Assembly: GCA_023078555.1 (NCBI GenBank)
Contig: CM041196.1
Location: 2,852,001-2,916,000, forward strand
DNA from: Ulva prolifera
Taxonomy: Eukaryota; Chlorophyta; Ulvophyceae; Ulvales; Ulvaceae
Direction of reading: 5' to 3'
DNA length: 64,000 bases
In this document: in pieces, positions 48,205 through 58,700 of the stretch
Position numbering within the stretch: the first letter of the stretch is position 1
How the letters are laid out: each line of letters begins with the position of its first letter
Notes under the pieces: generated by a model
The model's database searches: none
Told to the model about the DNA's origin: nothing
Seen by the model: only the letters and a program-made list of their open reading frames with translations
Translations under genes and position numbers: made by a program

Positions 48205-49470
48205 CTGTCTTCCTCTTGTATTCGGTTCGTTGACCAGCTGTGCCGGGTGTCGAAAGCGCTGGTGTTCACACTCGAACAGTTGCGTTCTGCGCGAATGCTT
48301 TATGCAGCAAGCATTTAACGTTACGATGTGGAGCCATGCAAGGTCGTGCTCAGTGAAGAGAGGACGCGAGTACACCGATCTACGATATCATGTTAGCTGC
48401 TCTGGCAATCGGCAATGCCTTGCTGAGTCTGATCGGCGGCCAGGATGCACGATTCACAAGATACAACAGAGTTACTTGAGGTGTGATCCAACTTCACCAT
48501 AGTCAAAGCGTGCATGGGTACAGCATCTTGTTCGAGCCCCGCTTCTCGACAACTTTGACGAGACAGGTTCGCCCATTGTGGAACAGCAGAACAAGCTGTA
48601 CGATCACGGTCACTCAATGACCAAACTGCGATCGACTGGCAGCTTCGTTCAGGCTTCCAATCTGCACTTTCATTGATGTCCCTTGTAGACATGTTAGAAG
48701 AAGTGTTGCGTCCAACCGCGTTTCCTTGGTTTCCGGTACGTTTGAAACGCGAATTATGAGTGTGAAGTTTGTTACCAGCATTCCAAACGCACGTTTGTTG
48801 CCGACTCGACCGATCTCGGAGATCTGGACCTCTCCACTCTCGTGTACCCCGTAGCCACAATGAATCTCAAGGCATACGAGGGCTTGGAACACTCAGCGGG
48901 CATAGGGACAGCATCGCATCAACGGCCCACGTATCGATTGTACCTTGGCGACAAGTGCGCCTGCGCTGGAACACGGAAAGCATCCGAACTCGCAGAACTC
49001 CATCGGATGCTTTCCGTGATCATGGTCGACCCAACGGCATGCAGCACCGGGTCGGACGTCCTACAGGCCCGCATCATACCGCAACCGTTGCTGACGCCAC
49101 AAGACAATCCCCGGCTTCCGATACATCTCTGCATTACCCAGCTGCAACGACACATACAACAAACGTTTGCAGCGACACATATAACAAACGCAGCGCTCGC
49201 TGGAAAATTTTGCGTTAACGCGCCTTTGTAATTACAAATACGCCCACTAGCTATACTATAGCAGCAGCGGAAAGCACATATTGTCGCAAACTCATTCGTG
49301 AATATTTGACGAATCCCGGTAAACCTGCGAATGCTCGTCGGGACGCCCCTATGTCTAGAACTGGCTAGTACCATGTCGAGATAACACCAAGATAAGTCGA
49401 GTTTCTGAAAGCCGTCATCACGACAAGGCCATTCACTGCCCGCCGACGTTCACGGCAGGTCTTCTTAGGC
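48205..49470. other. region with unassigned ORFs and a hairpin
   Basis: The minus ORF 48892-48614 (92 codons, VQISEIGRVGNKRAFGMLV) and plus ORF 48842-49231 are protein-like but unrecognised. A 16-bp hairpin lies at 48972-49018 and a short tandem duplication (cgacacatacaacaaacg / cgacacatataacaaacg) at 49147-49190. Confidence 0.35.
48972..49018. other. 16-bp perfect hairpin
   Basis: cacggaaagcatccga (48972-48987) and its exact inverted copy (49003-49018) are separated by 15 bases. Confidence 0.9.
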
Positions 49471-49473
49471 CAT

Positions 49474-49770
49474 TTAAATCATCGCACAACTGAATAGAAA
49501 AGTCAACAGTTCGTTCAAGAGGCTTTTAAGCCGTTCCCCAAACACCTCCTGCGCGGCCGCGGCCTTCACCCCAGGCCCTGTCACAACCTGGCCACCTCCC
49601 ACCACCGCCGCCGCCGGCGCCGCAGCCTGCGCGGCGTCCAGTGCGGTTCGCCCCAAATCGGCATCGGCGGCCGGAGCAGCCGCCGGCGCCAGCGCCGCAG
49701 CCGCGCTGGACCTCCTCCTGCGCGGGCGCGACCGGCAGCGGCGGCGGGGCCGCAGGCGACGGGAGGCATG
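49474..49770 (-). CDS. possible terminal exon of an unknown gene, Ala-rich
   Basis: On the minus strand a 38-C run followed by AG could be a splice acceptor. The frame then reads an Arg- and Ala-rich stretch, DADLGRTALDAAQ, GGGQVVTGPGVKAAAAQEV and FGERLKSLLNELLTFLF, with a stop at 49474. Helical and protein-like, but no family is recognised and no upstream exon is assured. Confidence 0.3.
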   Translation of the reverse strand, partial: HASRRLRPRRRCRSRPRRRRSSAAAALAPAAAPAADADLGRTALDAAQAAAPAAAVVGGGQVVTGPGVKAAAAQEVFGERLKSLLNELLTFLFSCAMI

Positions 49771-49772
49771 CT

Positions 49773-49810
<38 letters not shown>
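49773..49810. repeat. poly(G) run of 38
   Basis: Uninterrupted G from 49773 to 49810, the longest homopolymer in the window. Length is likely polymorphic or error-prone. Confidence 0.95.
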
Positions 49811-49812
<2 letters not shown>

Positions 49813-50335
49813 TGGACCTTCCGTGGAGCATTCGCACGCCGCGCGCGGAGGAACCCGTCGTGCGTGGGATACGCGTGGATGCCACACGTGTGCATGCGTG
49901 GGACCCGATCTCGCGCCATTGACCATTGTTTTCAACGATATTGTGGCGCGAGGTCCAGGTCCCCGACATGCGTGTGCAATGCATTGCGTGGTGGAGATCG
50001 TGGCTGTGCACATGGCATGTGAGCGTGGCACATGTGAGCGTGGCACATTCGCAGCGCGACCCAATGGCATTGGGAGGGGCCGGAGAAAGGCCCAAGAGAT
50101 AACTGATGCACAACATGAACTCAACATCGGTCATGCACAGCGCCTGGGATAGCGGCAGGGTGCTCAACCACATGGTGGCCGCACAGCAGGCACAGCAGGC
50201 ACAGCAGGCACAGCTGCGCAGCCGTGCACGCAACAAACGTTTGGCATGCCAAGATGCATTCACCCTTGCGTGTGGTGACATCATGGCTGTCAATCAGAGC
50301 AACCGGCGGCGCCGGGCAACCACCTTGGTGACACG

Positions 50336-51080
50336 CTAGCATAGCAGGTAACAGCGCTGTTGCATAGCAGGTAACACCTTGGCTATGGTGTCACTGCTCG
50401 CTGGCCCGGGCAGCTCCGGGCAGAGGTACTCAATCTTCCTGCCGTCTTCCTGCAATTGCTGCCCGTGCGGCCCACAGAACGGCTGTATGTGCATAAGCTC
50501 GGGGCCTCCTGCAGACGCCTTGTGGCTCACTGCAGCTGCAGCAAGATATGTTCCGTTGGCGACCTCGCGCGGCGTGGAAATGATACCCAAGCCACCGAGG
50601 CGAGCCGGGAGGACTGCTTGCGCGGCCGGGCGAGGTTCGTCTCGCGGGACGCGCATTATTTCATTCACCGCAGCCAGGACAGATGCATCCGTCCGGCGCA
50701 TGTGGTCAGAAATGTGCGCCCATGGCACCACCCTGGCGTAGTGCAGCATGCATATGCGGCGTTGGCAGGATATTGGGAGCAGCAAGTACCGGACCTGCGC
50801 TGTCAGGGACAGGCTCATCATCGTCTCGATGGTTGTGCACACCTTGGCGGCCGGCGCTTGCATGTGGGCCGACTCGAACGCCGGGCTGCCCATGGGCGTG
50901 CCGGTGACGTCGATGCCCTCTGCGGCATGTGCAGTGCCGAGCGCAGCCGCGACGGCTCCTGCATGCTGTGGGTCGCCGGAGTAGGCCGTTCACTTGTGCA
51001 GCTGGGGCCCCAGTCTCAGGGGCTCTGCCGCCGAGATCAGCGTGCAGAATGCGGCAGCGGCGTCCATGCGCCCCCCAGCG
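50336..51080 (-). pseudogene. LINE-type reverse transcriptase fragment (thumb region), with in-frame stop
   Basis: The minus-strand frame reads PLRLGPQLHK, then TGA at 50992-50990, then TAYSGDPQHAGAV, EGIDVTGTPMGSPAFESAH and LPARLGGLGIISTPREVA. This order (xLRLxPxKC, GxxVxGTPxG, LPxRxGGLGI) is the region after the catalytic palm in non-LTR retrotransposon reverse transcriptases. The stop replaces the usual Cys codon. The YxDD palm and endonuclease are absent, and the frame ends at 50336. It is a different segment of a LINE from the fragment at 12 kb, possibly the same family. Confidence 0.7.
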
Positions 51081-51801
51081 AGGGTGCAGTGGATGTGTGC
51101 ATGCATACAGTGTACTGGCAAGCGTGGCAATCATTCATATGTCCCTAGGCCTCAGCAGATGCAAGAGCAAGCAGCACAGATTCGAGCTAGCATGCCATGG
51201 CGAGCACGTGAACTAGCAACTGCTGCTCATAGCCACAGCAGTATGCTCAGCCTAGGCACCATGTGGCTGCAGTACATGTGACAAGCGGCCATTGGTGGAT
51301 GTGTGAATGCAGAATCAGAACAGCGAGTGATAGAATTCTTCGCAGAGCACACGTACAGCACATGTTGCAACAGTGTTGAATCACCCTGTCTTGCTGCGAA
51401 TTAGGATGCTGACCTGCAGGATGTAGGTTATGATATGGTTGTGTGTGAGTGGCGTGGACCACCGCAGGTGTGTGTGTGTGGTGCAAGTGCTCAGGGCCAT
51501 GTTGTGGAAGGGATGACACGCCAGGCGTTTGAGTCAGCGTGCGCGGCGACTTCGGTTGAGGTCATGGCCGGTGGTGCTAACGCGAATTGTGGTCTATCGT
51601 CGCATGCTGCAGTGAGACTCTTTTCGCAGCGGTGCCAGCAGGCAAATATTTTGCTGTTTTATTACTGTATGGCAATAGGTGCATGTGCATGTATTGTTGA
51701 CTCGTGACTTGGTTGCTGGTCTCGACGCTGTACCGCTTCTTCGTGCTTCCTAACACCTACGCATCGTTTCTGCAGTCCGCTCTTTCGATAACAGTATTAT
51801 C

Positions 51802-54800
51802 ATGGCTTCGACACCAAACTCTGCAGGCTGCAGCGTGAAGTGTTCTAGGATTCAGTTTCGAAAGCCCGCAGCTGCAGGGCACCCGACAGTGTCTCTGGCA
51901 GCTACGCAGAGTTCACACTCGAGCGTAAATTCGGAATCAGATACACCTGATCAGATATTTGGCAAGTTTATGCGTGATGTGCGCAATGTGGCGGTTACAA
52001 CAGCAAGTGCAGTGCTGCTTTCGTGCAGCGCTCCGTCAACTGCACACGCAGAGCAGCTCAGGCTGTCCATTTCTCGAAACGAAGAAATCATGCAAGTTCA
52101 GGAATCGATGTTGGAATCGTGGAGCATCATCGACGACGTTTTCTTCGACAGTGCCACGCTGGTGCGTCCGATGCAGACAAATGCAGCTTGTGAAGACAAT
52201 TCACGTCGACCACGGCGTCATAACCTTCTGCGCGCTAACAAGCATCTGCCTTAATCGTCCATGATAGGCTGCTAGACCTAGTTCTTCTCCCACTGCTTGC
52301 TTAGCTCACTGTCTGTGTCCATCGCACTGACGTGCCATCCTCTTTCGTCTGACCACACCCCCATGCTATGCAGAAGCGGATAAATTGGCCACAGCAGCTT
52401 GTGAGGGGAATGCTGCGGGCAAGCGCCTCCGAGGATCCAAGCACTGCATACGACGAAGTGTCAACCATGCTGTCGACACTGGGAGATCCTTACACGCGCA
52501 TAATCCCTCCGACGTATGCTACCACCTCAACATCCCTATCTGAAAGTATTCCTGAGCGTCACTAGTGTGACGCAGTGTGAAAAGCACCCATTGCTCGTCC
52601 GCCGTGAGGTCTGTCCACGTCAGGCGTGAACGCAAAGTCATGGTCGCTGCTAACCCCGCAGTGTGCGACATGCAGCGCGTACGACGCATACCAGTCTTTC
52701 AGTGAGGGAGAGCTGCAAGGCGTGGGCCTGCTCCTTGCCAGCGACCCAAGCAGCGATCGCGTCATTGTGGCAGCCCCGATAGCGAACTCACCGGCCGAAA
52801 AGGCTGGTCTCCGCCGCGGTGACGTCCTCGTCGCGATTGACGGCCAAGAACTTCATGCCGATACAGATGCAGCCGGAAAGCTGCTGCGAGGCCAGAGCGG
52901 CACGCAAGTATCACTCTCGGTCGTCCGGTTCACCGGTGGCTACACGCCAGGCGTCGCTGCCCGTGCGCCCGCTCCCAAGTCCAACATCAGCACACCCACG
53001 CCACCCAGCCCACCGAACGCAGCTACCGAATCCCTCGGCGGCGGTGCACTGACAAATGTGTCATGGCCAGCCCCCGACACAGCACAGGCGTCTGGCCTGC
53101 GGACGGTCACCCTGCAGCGCGCCCCCGTCCGCATCAGCTCCGTTGTGTCTGGCCGCATGCCGATGCGGGGCCAGCCTATCGGCTACATCCGCCTGTCGCA
53201 ATTCAACTCGACGGCAGCGCAGGATATGCGAGAGGCTGTGGACGGCCTCATGCACGATGGCGTGCGCGGCTTCATCCTGGACCTCCGTGACAACCCGGGT
53301 GGCCTCGTGGGTGCTGGTGCGCCCCCCTGCCCCCTCCCGCATCCCGGGCCGCTAGTCCCCCCCAAGCCCCCTCGCTCCCAAGCGCTGCAGAGGTGACCAC
53401 ACCACCGCATGGATTCAGGCACGGGCGCAGCCTGTCCTGTGGTCTCGACGTGCAAGGGTGCAGTGGAATGGCGGCCATACCACCGGATTGCCACGTCACC
53501 TTCACCACTGCACTGACGCGCTACCTACCTTCCCTTCGGTTTGTTGCCGCAGGCTGTGAATGGTATGCAACGGCAGCGCAAGCCGACCCAGGCCTCAATA
53601 GGACCTCTCACGTCTGAACTGTTGCACACAGGATGCTGGTGAGCGCTGTGGCCGGTAAGGGTGCATGAGTGCGGCCGCCGACGTGCTCGCATGCGTGTAG
53701 GGCTGGAGATCGCCAACATCTGGCTGCCCGGGGGCACGCCGGCGTTTGCGATCGCGGGCCGCGACGGCGTCACGCAGCGCACCGTGCCCGTGCCGGACAG
53801 CCCGCAGCTGACCGACCTGCCGCTGGCGGTGCTTGTGAACGAGGCGAGTGCGAGCGCGAGCGAGATCCTCGCGGGCGCGCTGCACGACGCCGGCCGCGCC
53901 CGCATCGTCGGCGACTCGAGCACATACGGCAAGGGCCGCATCCAGGCAAGCCCCTCCACATCAGCACGCACACACACACGCCCACGTCATCATGTGTACA
54001 CGCACCTCCCCTCAGAACTGACCTGCAAAGGACATCACCATGAGTCTTTGATACGTGCGTCCCATTTGCGTCTTTGAGCATCGGGCTCAGCGGCGAAGCA
54101 GTTCCCTGAGGCCACACCAATCCCGGCACAGCCACTCCAGTTGTTCAAGGACCCGCCTCGAGATGCTGGCCGAGTACAGGGTTGCCTGTGCCTGAATCAC
54201 TCTGCCGCTGTTCCTGTGGTGTGTGTCCGCCCGTGCTTGGAGCGAGTGCACGCCGTTGTGGCTAGATGTGACGCTGTGCATGTCGCCACCGCGTCAGCGC
54301 ATCGCGCCGCAGCGTGACCAGCTGGGGGGTGTTTGCAGGCGGTGTTTGAGATGGACGGCGGCGCGGGGCTGTTTGTGACGGTGGCGAGCTACCAGACGCC
54401 GCACTTGGACGAGATCGATCACGCGGGCATCGCGCCTGACCTCAAGTGCACTGCGCCCACGGCGCGTGTCAGCACCGACTCCGACGTGCCGATGTCCGTG
54501 CGCGCCATCGGCGTCTGGGACGTGCGCCCCCCCCCCCCCCCCCCCCCCTCGCCGCTGCCAGGCACACTCATGCCTACAGAGCTTCTCCTACTGCTTGCGA
54601 CTTCAGAGTTTGTTTGTCTGCATGCCACTCAGGCATTTGGAGCTGATTGTTTTTATATATACATGTGTCTGTTTCAGATTCCGCCGCCTATCTAATATAC
54701 ACACTATGGGATCTTGATTTGATTTGATGTTGGGTTTTTAGAGGCTTCGACACCCCCTTGGGACGGCATCCGAACGTCGTGATGGCACCTGCGGCGATCA

Positions 54801-55076
54801 ACACCAGGGGGCTCGGCTCCATATAACCCTCGTTGACTTCTACCAGATTTTCAAGCCGGCGACGGAAGCCCTATTGATACGGTAGTATAACGCTCCTGAA
54901 GTTGAATGACGAGAGAGATCGTGCAGGGGGAGCCGCTGGAGGAGCTGCTGTTCTCAGACGCATGCGTGATGACCGCAGGCAAGTCGCTGGCGGCGCAGGC
55001 GTCCCGGCCCGCAAGCATACCGCGCATCCCCACGCTGCCTGCCTTCCTCGCAGACACCGGCACCGCCAAGCGCTGA
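51802..55076 (+). CDS. CTPA: carboxyl-terminal processing peptidase CtpA (D1 protease type), thylakoid lumen
   Basis: Serine peptidase (S41) that trims the C-terminus of photosystem II protein D1. Six exons in phase: 51802-52161, 52374-52513, 52676-53316, 53701-53945, 54339-54521, 54927-55076, 572 residues. The N-terminus is a Ser/Thr-rich plastid peptide followed by a hydrophobic lumen-transfer segment ending STAHA. A PDZ domain (GVGLLLAS, SPAEKAGLRRGDVLVAIDG) and the tail-specific protease domain (GYIRLSQF, LDLRDNPGGLVGAG) follow. The catalytic dyad is Ser at about 432 in NEASASASEIL and Lys at about 458 in YGKG, 26 apart, one more than usual. Intron 4 has a GC donor (CAG|GCAAGC). The intron 5 donor is followed by 22 C. 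Confidence 0.95.
54527..54548 (+). repeat. poly(C) run of 22 right after a CtpA splice donor
   Basis: It directly follows GTGCG of the exon 5 donor (exon ends 54521). Confidence 0.9.
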
Positions 55077-55784
55077 GTGCCAAGGGCACGCGCGTGAGTG
55101 CTGTACAACAAGGAGACACGCTGTGAGCAGACGCGCTGTGCTGGCGGCCAGCGCTGTCAATCTATGCTCATGGGCATGCGGTGTGGCTGGAGCGGCGTCG
55201 GCAGGCTGTTGCACTGTGGTAATACAGGGCATACGATGGTGGCATCCTGCCTGAGACATGCGCCTGAAGGCTGGCTGCTGACGTGGTCAAACAGGGAAGG
55301 TGAGGGGTATGCACATTTTTGGGATATGAGACGCAGCGAGGAACAGGTTGGGTGGTGAGTTACGCACAGGTGAGTGCAAGGGTGCTGCAGTGCATAGGGC
55401 ACCTGGCAATGGGTAGAGCAGGGTTGTGTATTGTGGGTAGAATTATGCAGGTGGGAAGCCAGTACACCAGGTCAGGCTGCCTGGGTGTGCCATGAACACG
55501 CCACTCGTGGCATCTCAGTCGTAGGTCGTTTTCATTTCATTATGGTTTCCGCAGTCAGGTCGTTGACTATATTGTGACATAGCCAAGGGGCCACCGCCGT
55601 CAGCTCTTGCCCGCTGACGGATCGCATTGGGATGTCTGTGCCTTCCTTCTCCACGAGGGTGCAGGCTGGCGAATGTACACCTGACCACTGACACAGGTGG
55701 CTTACAATCCATCATCTGTGAAAATTGGTGTCTCTCCGGTCACACAAATCAGACGATGGAGCTGGACAATATGCATTGCTGTAC
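55077..55784. other. convergent intergenic region, CtpA and coiled-coil gene
   Basis: 3' ends of two genes face each other. Nothing beyond small ORFs is seen. Confidence 0.5.
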
Positions 55785-58700
55785 TCAAGTGAATCCCTCA
55801 TGCGCCTGCCCGACTCCAGCAGTTAGATCCAGAGCACCCGCATACATCTCCGGTGCACTGAAGCACGGCTGCAGCAGCCCAGGCGCTGCCACCGCAGCAC
55901 CGCGGAACCGCTCCTGCACATCCACTGAAGCACCCTTCGCCACACCCGGCAGGGCAGCAAGCATCAGCTGTGTGGCCGACACCGGCCGGGCCCGCGCCTG
56001 TCGCTGCTCTGCACCCATCCGTGCGCCACCGTTGCCACTGTTCGCACCGCGCCGCCGGACCGGCGCTGGGGCAGCCACTGCGGCCTTCACCGCAGCCGTC
56101 CTCTGCGTCAGTGCTTCGGTCTCCAGGCAGCCGAGGAAGCCGTGCAGCGCTCGCACAAAGGCGTCGACAGACGCCGAGGCAGATATCGGCGGCCGCCACC
56201 GCACCCGCAGCTGCCTCGCCACAGCCTTCAGCTTCCCTGCACCACAACACCAACTCACAGGCCATGTGACGCCCCGACGTGCATGCAGGAGCACCTCAAT
56301 GCATGCATGTGCGCACAGTCACGGTGCCCCGCAAACGTTGCCGCATCGTAGAGCGCCGTGACCGTGTTAGCTCACGGGCGCGGACGCAAAGGCGTATACG
56401 TGTGCCATCGCCAGTTGCTGTGCTGTGCTGCAGCCTTGAGACGGTGCCTAACTGAGCCGTACCGTCCTTGGACAACGGCTGCGACTCTCGCCATTGTGAA
56501 GCTAGTTGTCTGAACAGCCCGACAACTGCGTTCCGACGACGGCCCGACACTGAACGTAGAGATACTCTGTGCCCCGACTCGCTTGATGACATTCACGCAC
56601 CTTTGGTACCTAAGCAGGGTTTGCAGCCAGGGGCCGGTTACAAGCAGCGATATGCCGCTGTGTGCTCACACAGCAGCGAGCGCACCAGTCAGCGCCTCCA
56701 GGGCTGTGCGGCTGAGCGGTGGTGGAGCACCGGTGGCAGCGGCGAGGCCGCCGGCCGCGCCAAGCAGCGTCGTCTGCTCGAGGAAGTCGCTCTTGAGCTT
56801 GCTGTTGGCGAGGCGGGCGCGTGCGAGCTCGGCGTCGGCCTGCGCGAGCCGCTCCTTGAGGCGAGCTGCCGCGGCGTCGCGCTGCTCCGCCGTGTGCCGG
56901 GCCTCGGCCTGCAGCTTCGCGATGAGCCCCTGCTGCTTGCTCGACTGCGCCTCTAGCTTGCTCACCTACAGTAGGTGGCCACAGGCGTCGGGCCGGTGCA
57001 CCGCGGCGCAAGCTCGCCAGTTCGGCACTACGCCGAAATCTGCACCCCGCCTGCCAGGCAAGTCATCGCGCGCTGCAAGATGACCAAGATGTGTGCTGCT
57101 TTCACACGGGCTTTTCGACCCGAACAGAGTCTGTTCAACAGACAGTGCGCAGCCGAGCTTCGCGCAGTGAGCGGCCCGCGAATGCCAAGAACGCACAGGA
57201 ATCTCATGCACACAGCGCAGTGTGCGGGGTGGCATGCAGCACCTGCCCTGCAAAGTCACGCAGGAGCGCCTCTCGCTCCGCGGCACTGTCGGTGGCGCGG
57301 CTGGCCGAGCTCGTTGCGGAGGCGGCGGCGGCCTCGGCGCGGGAGGTGCGGGCGAGCGCCTCCTGCAGGCCGCGCCGCGCCTCCTGGTGCCGCTCGCTCT
57401 CTGCCTGGTTCAGGTCCCTAAGTGCCTGTAGCGCCATGTCATGACGTCATGTGCACAAGGTGCGAGATGCTCAGGTGTGGTAGGTGTCGGCATACAGTGG
57501 TATTGCACTTGCTTGGGCGCCATACATCCAGTATCGACCGATAACAATGTAAGACCGGCGTGCGGAAAGCCCGTTCATAGATCCTACCAAATTCACCACG
57601 ATCAGCCGGGTATCCACTAGCTCCACAAACCTCTGCGTACATAGCAACCGTATCAGTGCTTTACCACTGCAGCTGCAAGCTTGAATAGTAGCCTTACGGG
57701 CAGGAACCGCTCAACGGCATGGGCTACCAGGACGGCCAGCGTTAAACGGTGAGACTGGACTGGCACGTCCATGTAGGTGGACAAATGCCATGCATGCAAA
57801 TGAGCCCACAGGCCAGGCCTGGACAGGTCGCGACAGGCCAGCAGCGCACCTGCAGCGCGGCGACGGCCTCCTGCAGGCGCTCCGTGACCGCCGCCACATT
57901 CGCGTCGAGCTCCCGGCACCGCTCCTCTGCGGCCGCAGCCCGTGCAGCCTCCTGCTCTGCCGCCTCGCTCCCACCCTGCAAGCCTACCATCTCACTGCCA
58001 TGCGCCACCATGCATGATCCGCTTGCTGCACTCTGTGGGTGCCTGGGCCTGTTGCTTGAGGGCAGATGCAGACGCGTCCACACATGCAGTGCAATGGAGC
58101 AATCCAGCTGATCTGAGACCGAGTGTTGGAACTCTGACACACAAGCGGCGATGCGTGATTTTGTGGCGAAGGCACTGTCCACGTGCCATTGCGGTGGTCA
58201 TGATCACAGCGATTCCGCCCGGCCAGCCACACATCCAGTATCCGCTCTCCGAGCTCCACCAATGGCCCAGCAAGCAGATGGAAACCGCATCAACATGGCA
58301 TTGAAGCGAGGACGAAAGGGGAGGCGGGATGGGGAGGTGTCGGAACCCACTACCTCGGCTCACGGAATTGCGAACCAAACCACAAAAACAAGTTGAAAAG
58401 CTGAATTTGAAATCAAGCAGCGTCCAAGCAAGTGCAGCTCAGGTCCATACAAGCAGCGCCACCGCCTACAAGCAGCACAACCTCTGCTAAGCCACAGATG
58501 CTTGCGAATAGCGGGAAAGGTGGAAGAGGGCGGGGACCTTTGCTGCGGACTTTGCCTTGGTCAGCTTCGCCTTGAGGCCATCAGCGTCGCTGCGGGCCTG
58601 CCGGGCCGCCGCCTCTGCGGCCGCCTTGTCTGCGGTGCACGCCTCCAGCCGCCGCTGGGTCTCACGGAGCTCCGCTGCACAGCGCTTGCGGCCCGCGGCG

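Noticed and set aside
49526-50293. 255-codon minus ORF and plus ORFs with long Pro or Gly runs
   Set aside because: They read through the 38-base homopolymer and the frame is arbitrary with respect to run length.
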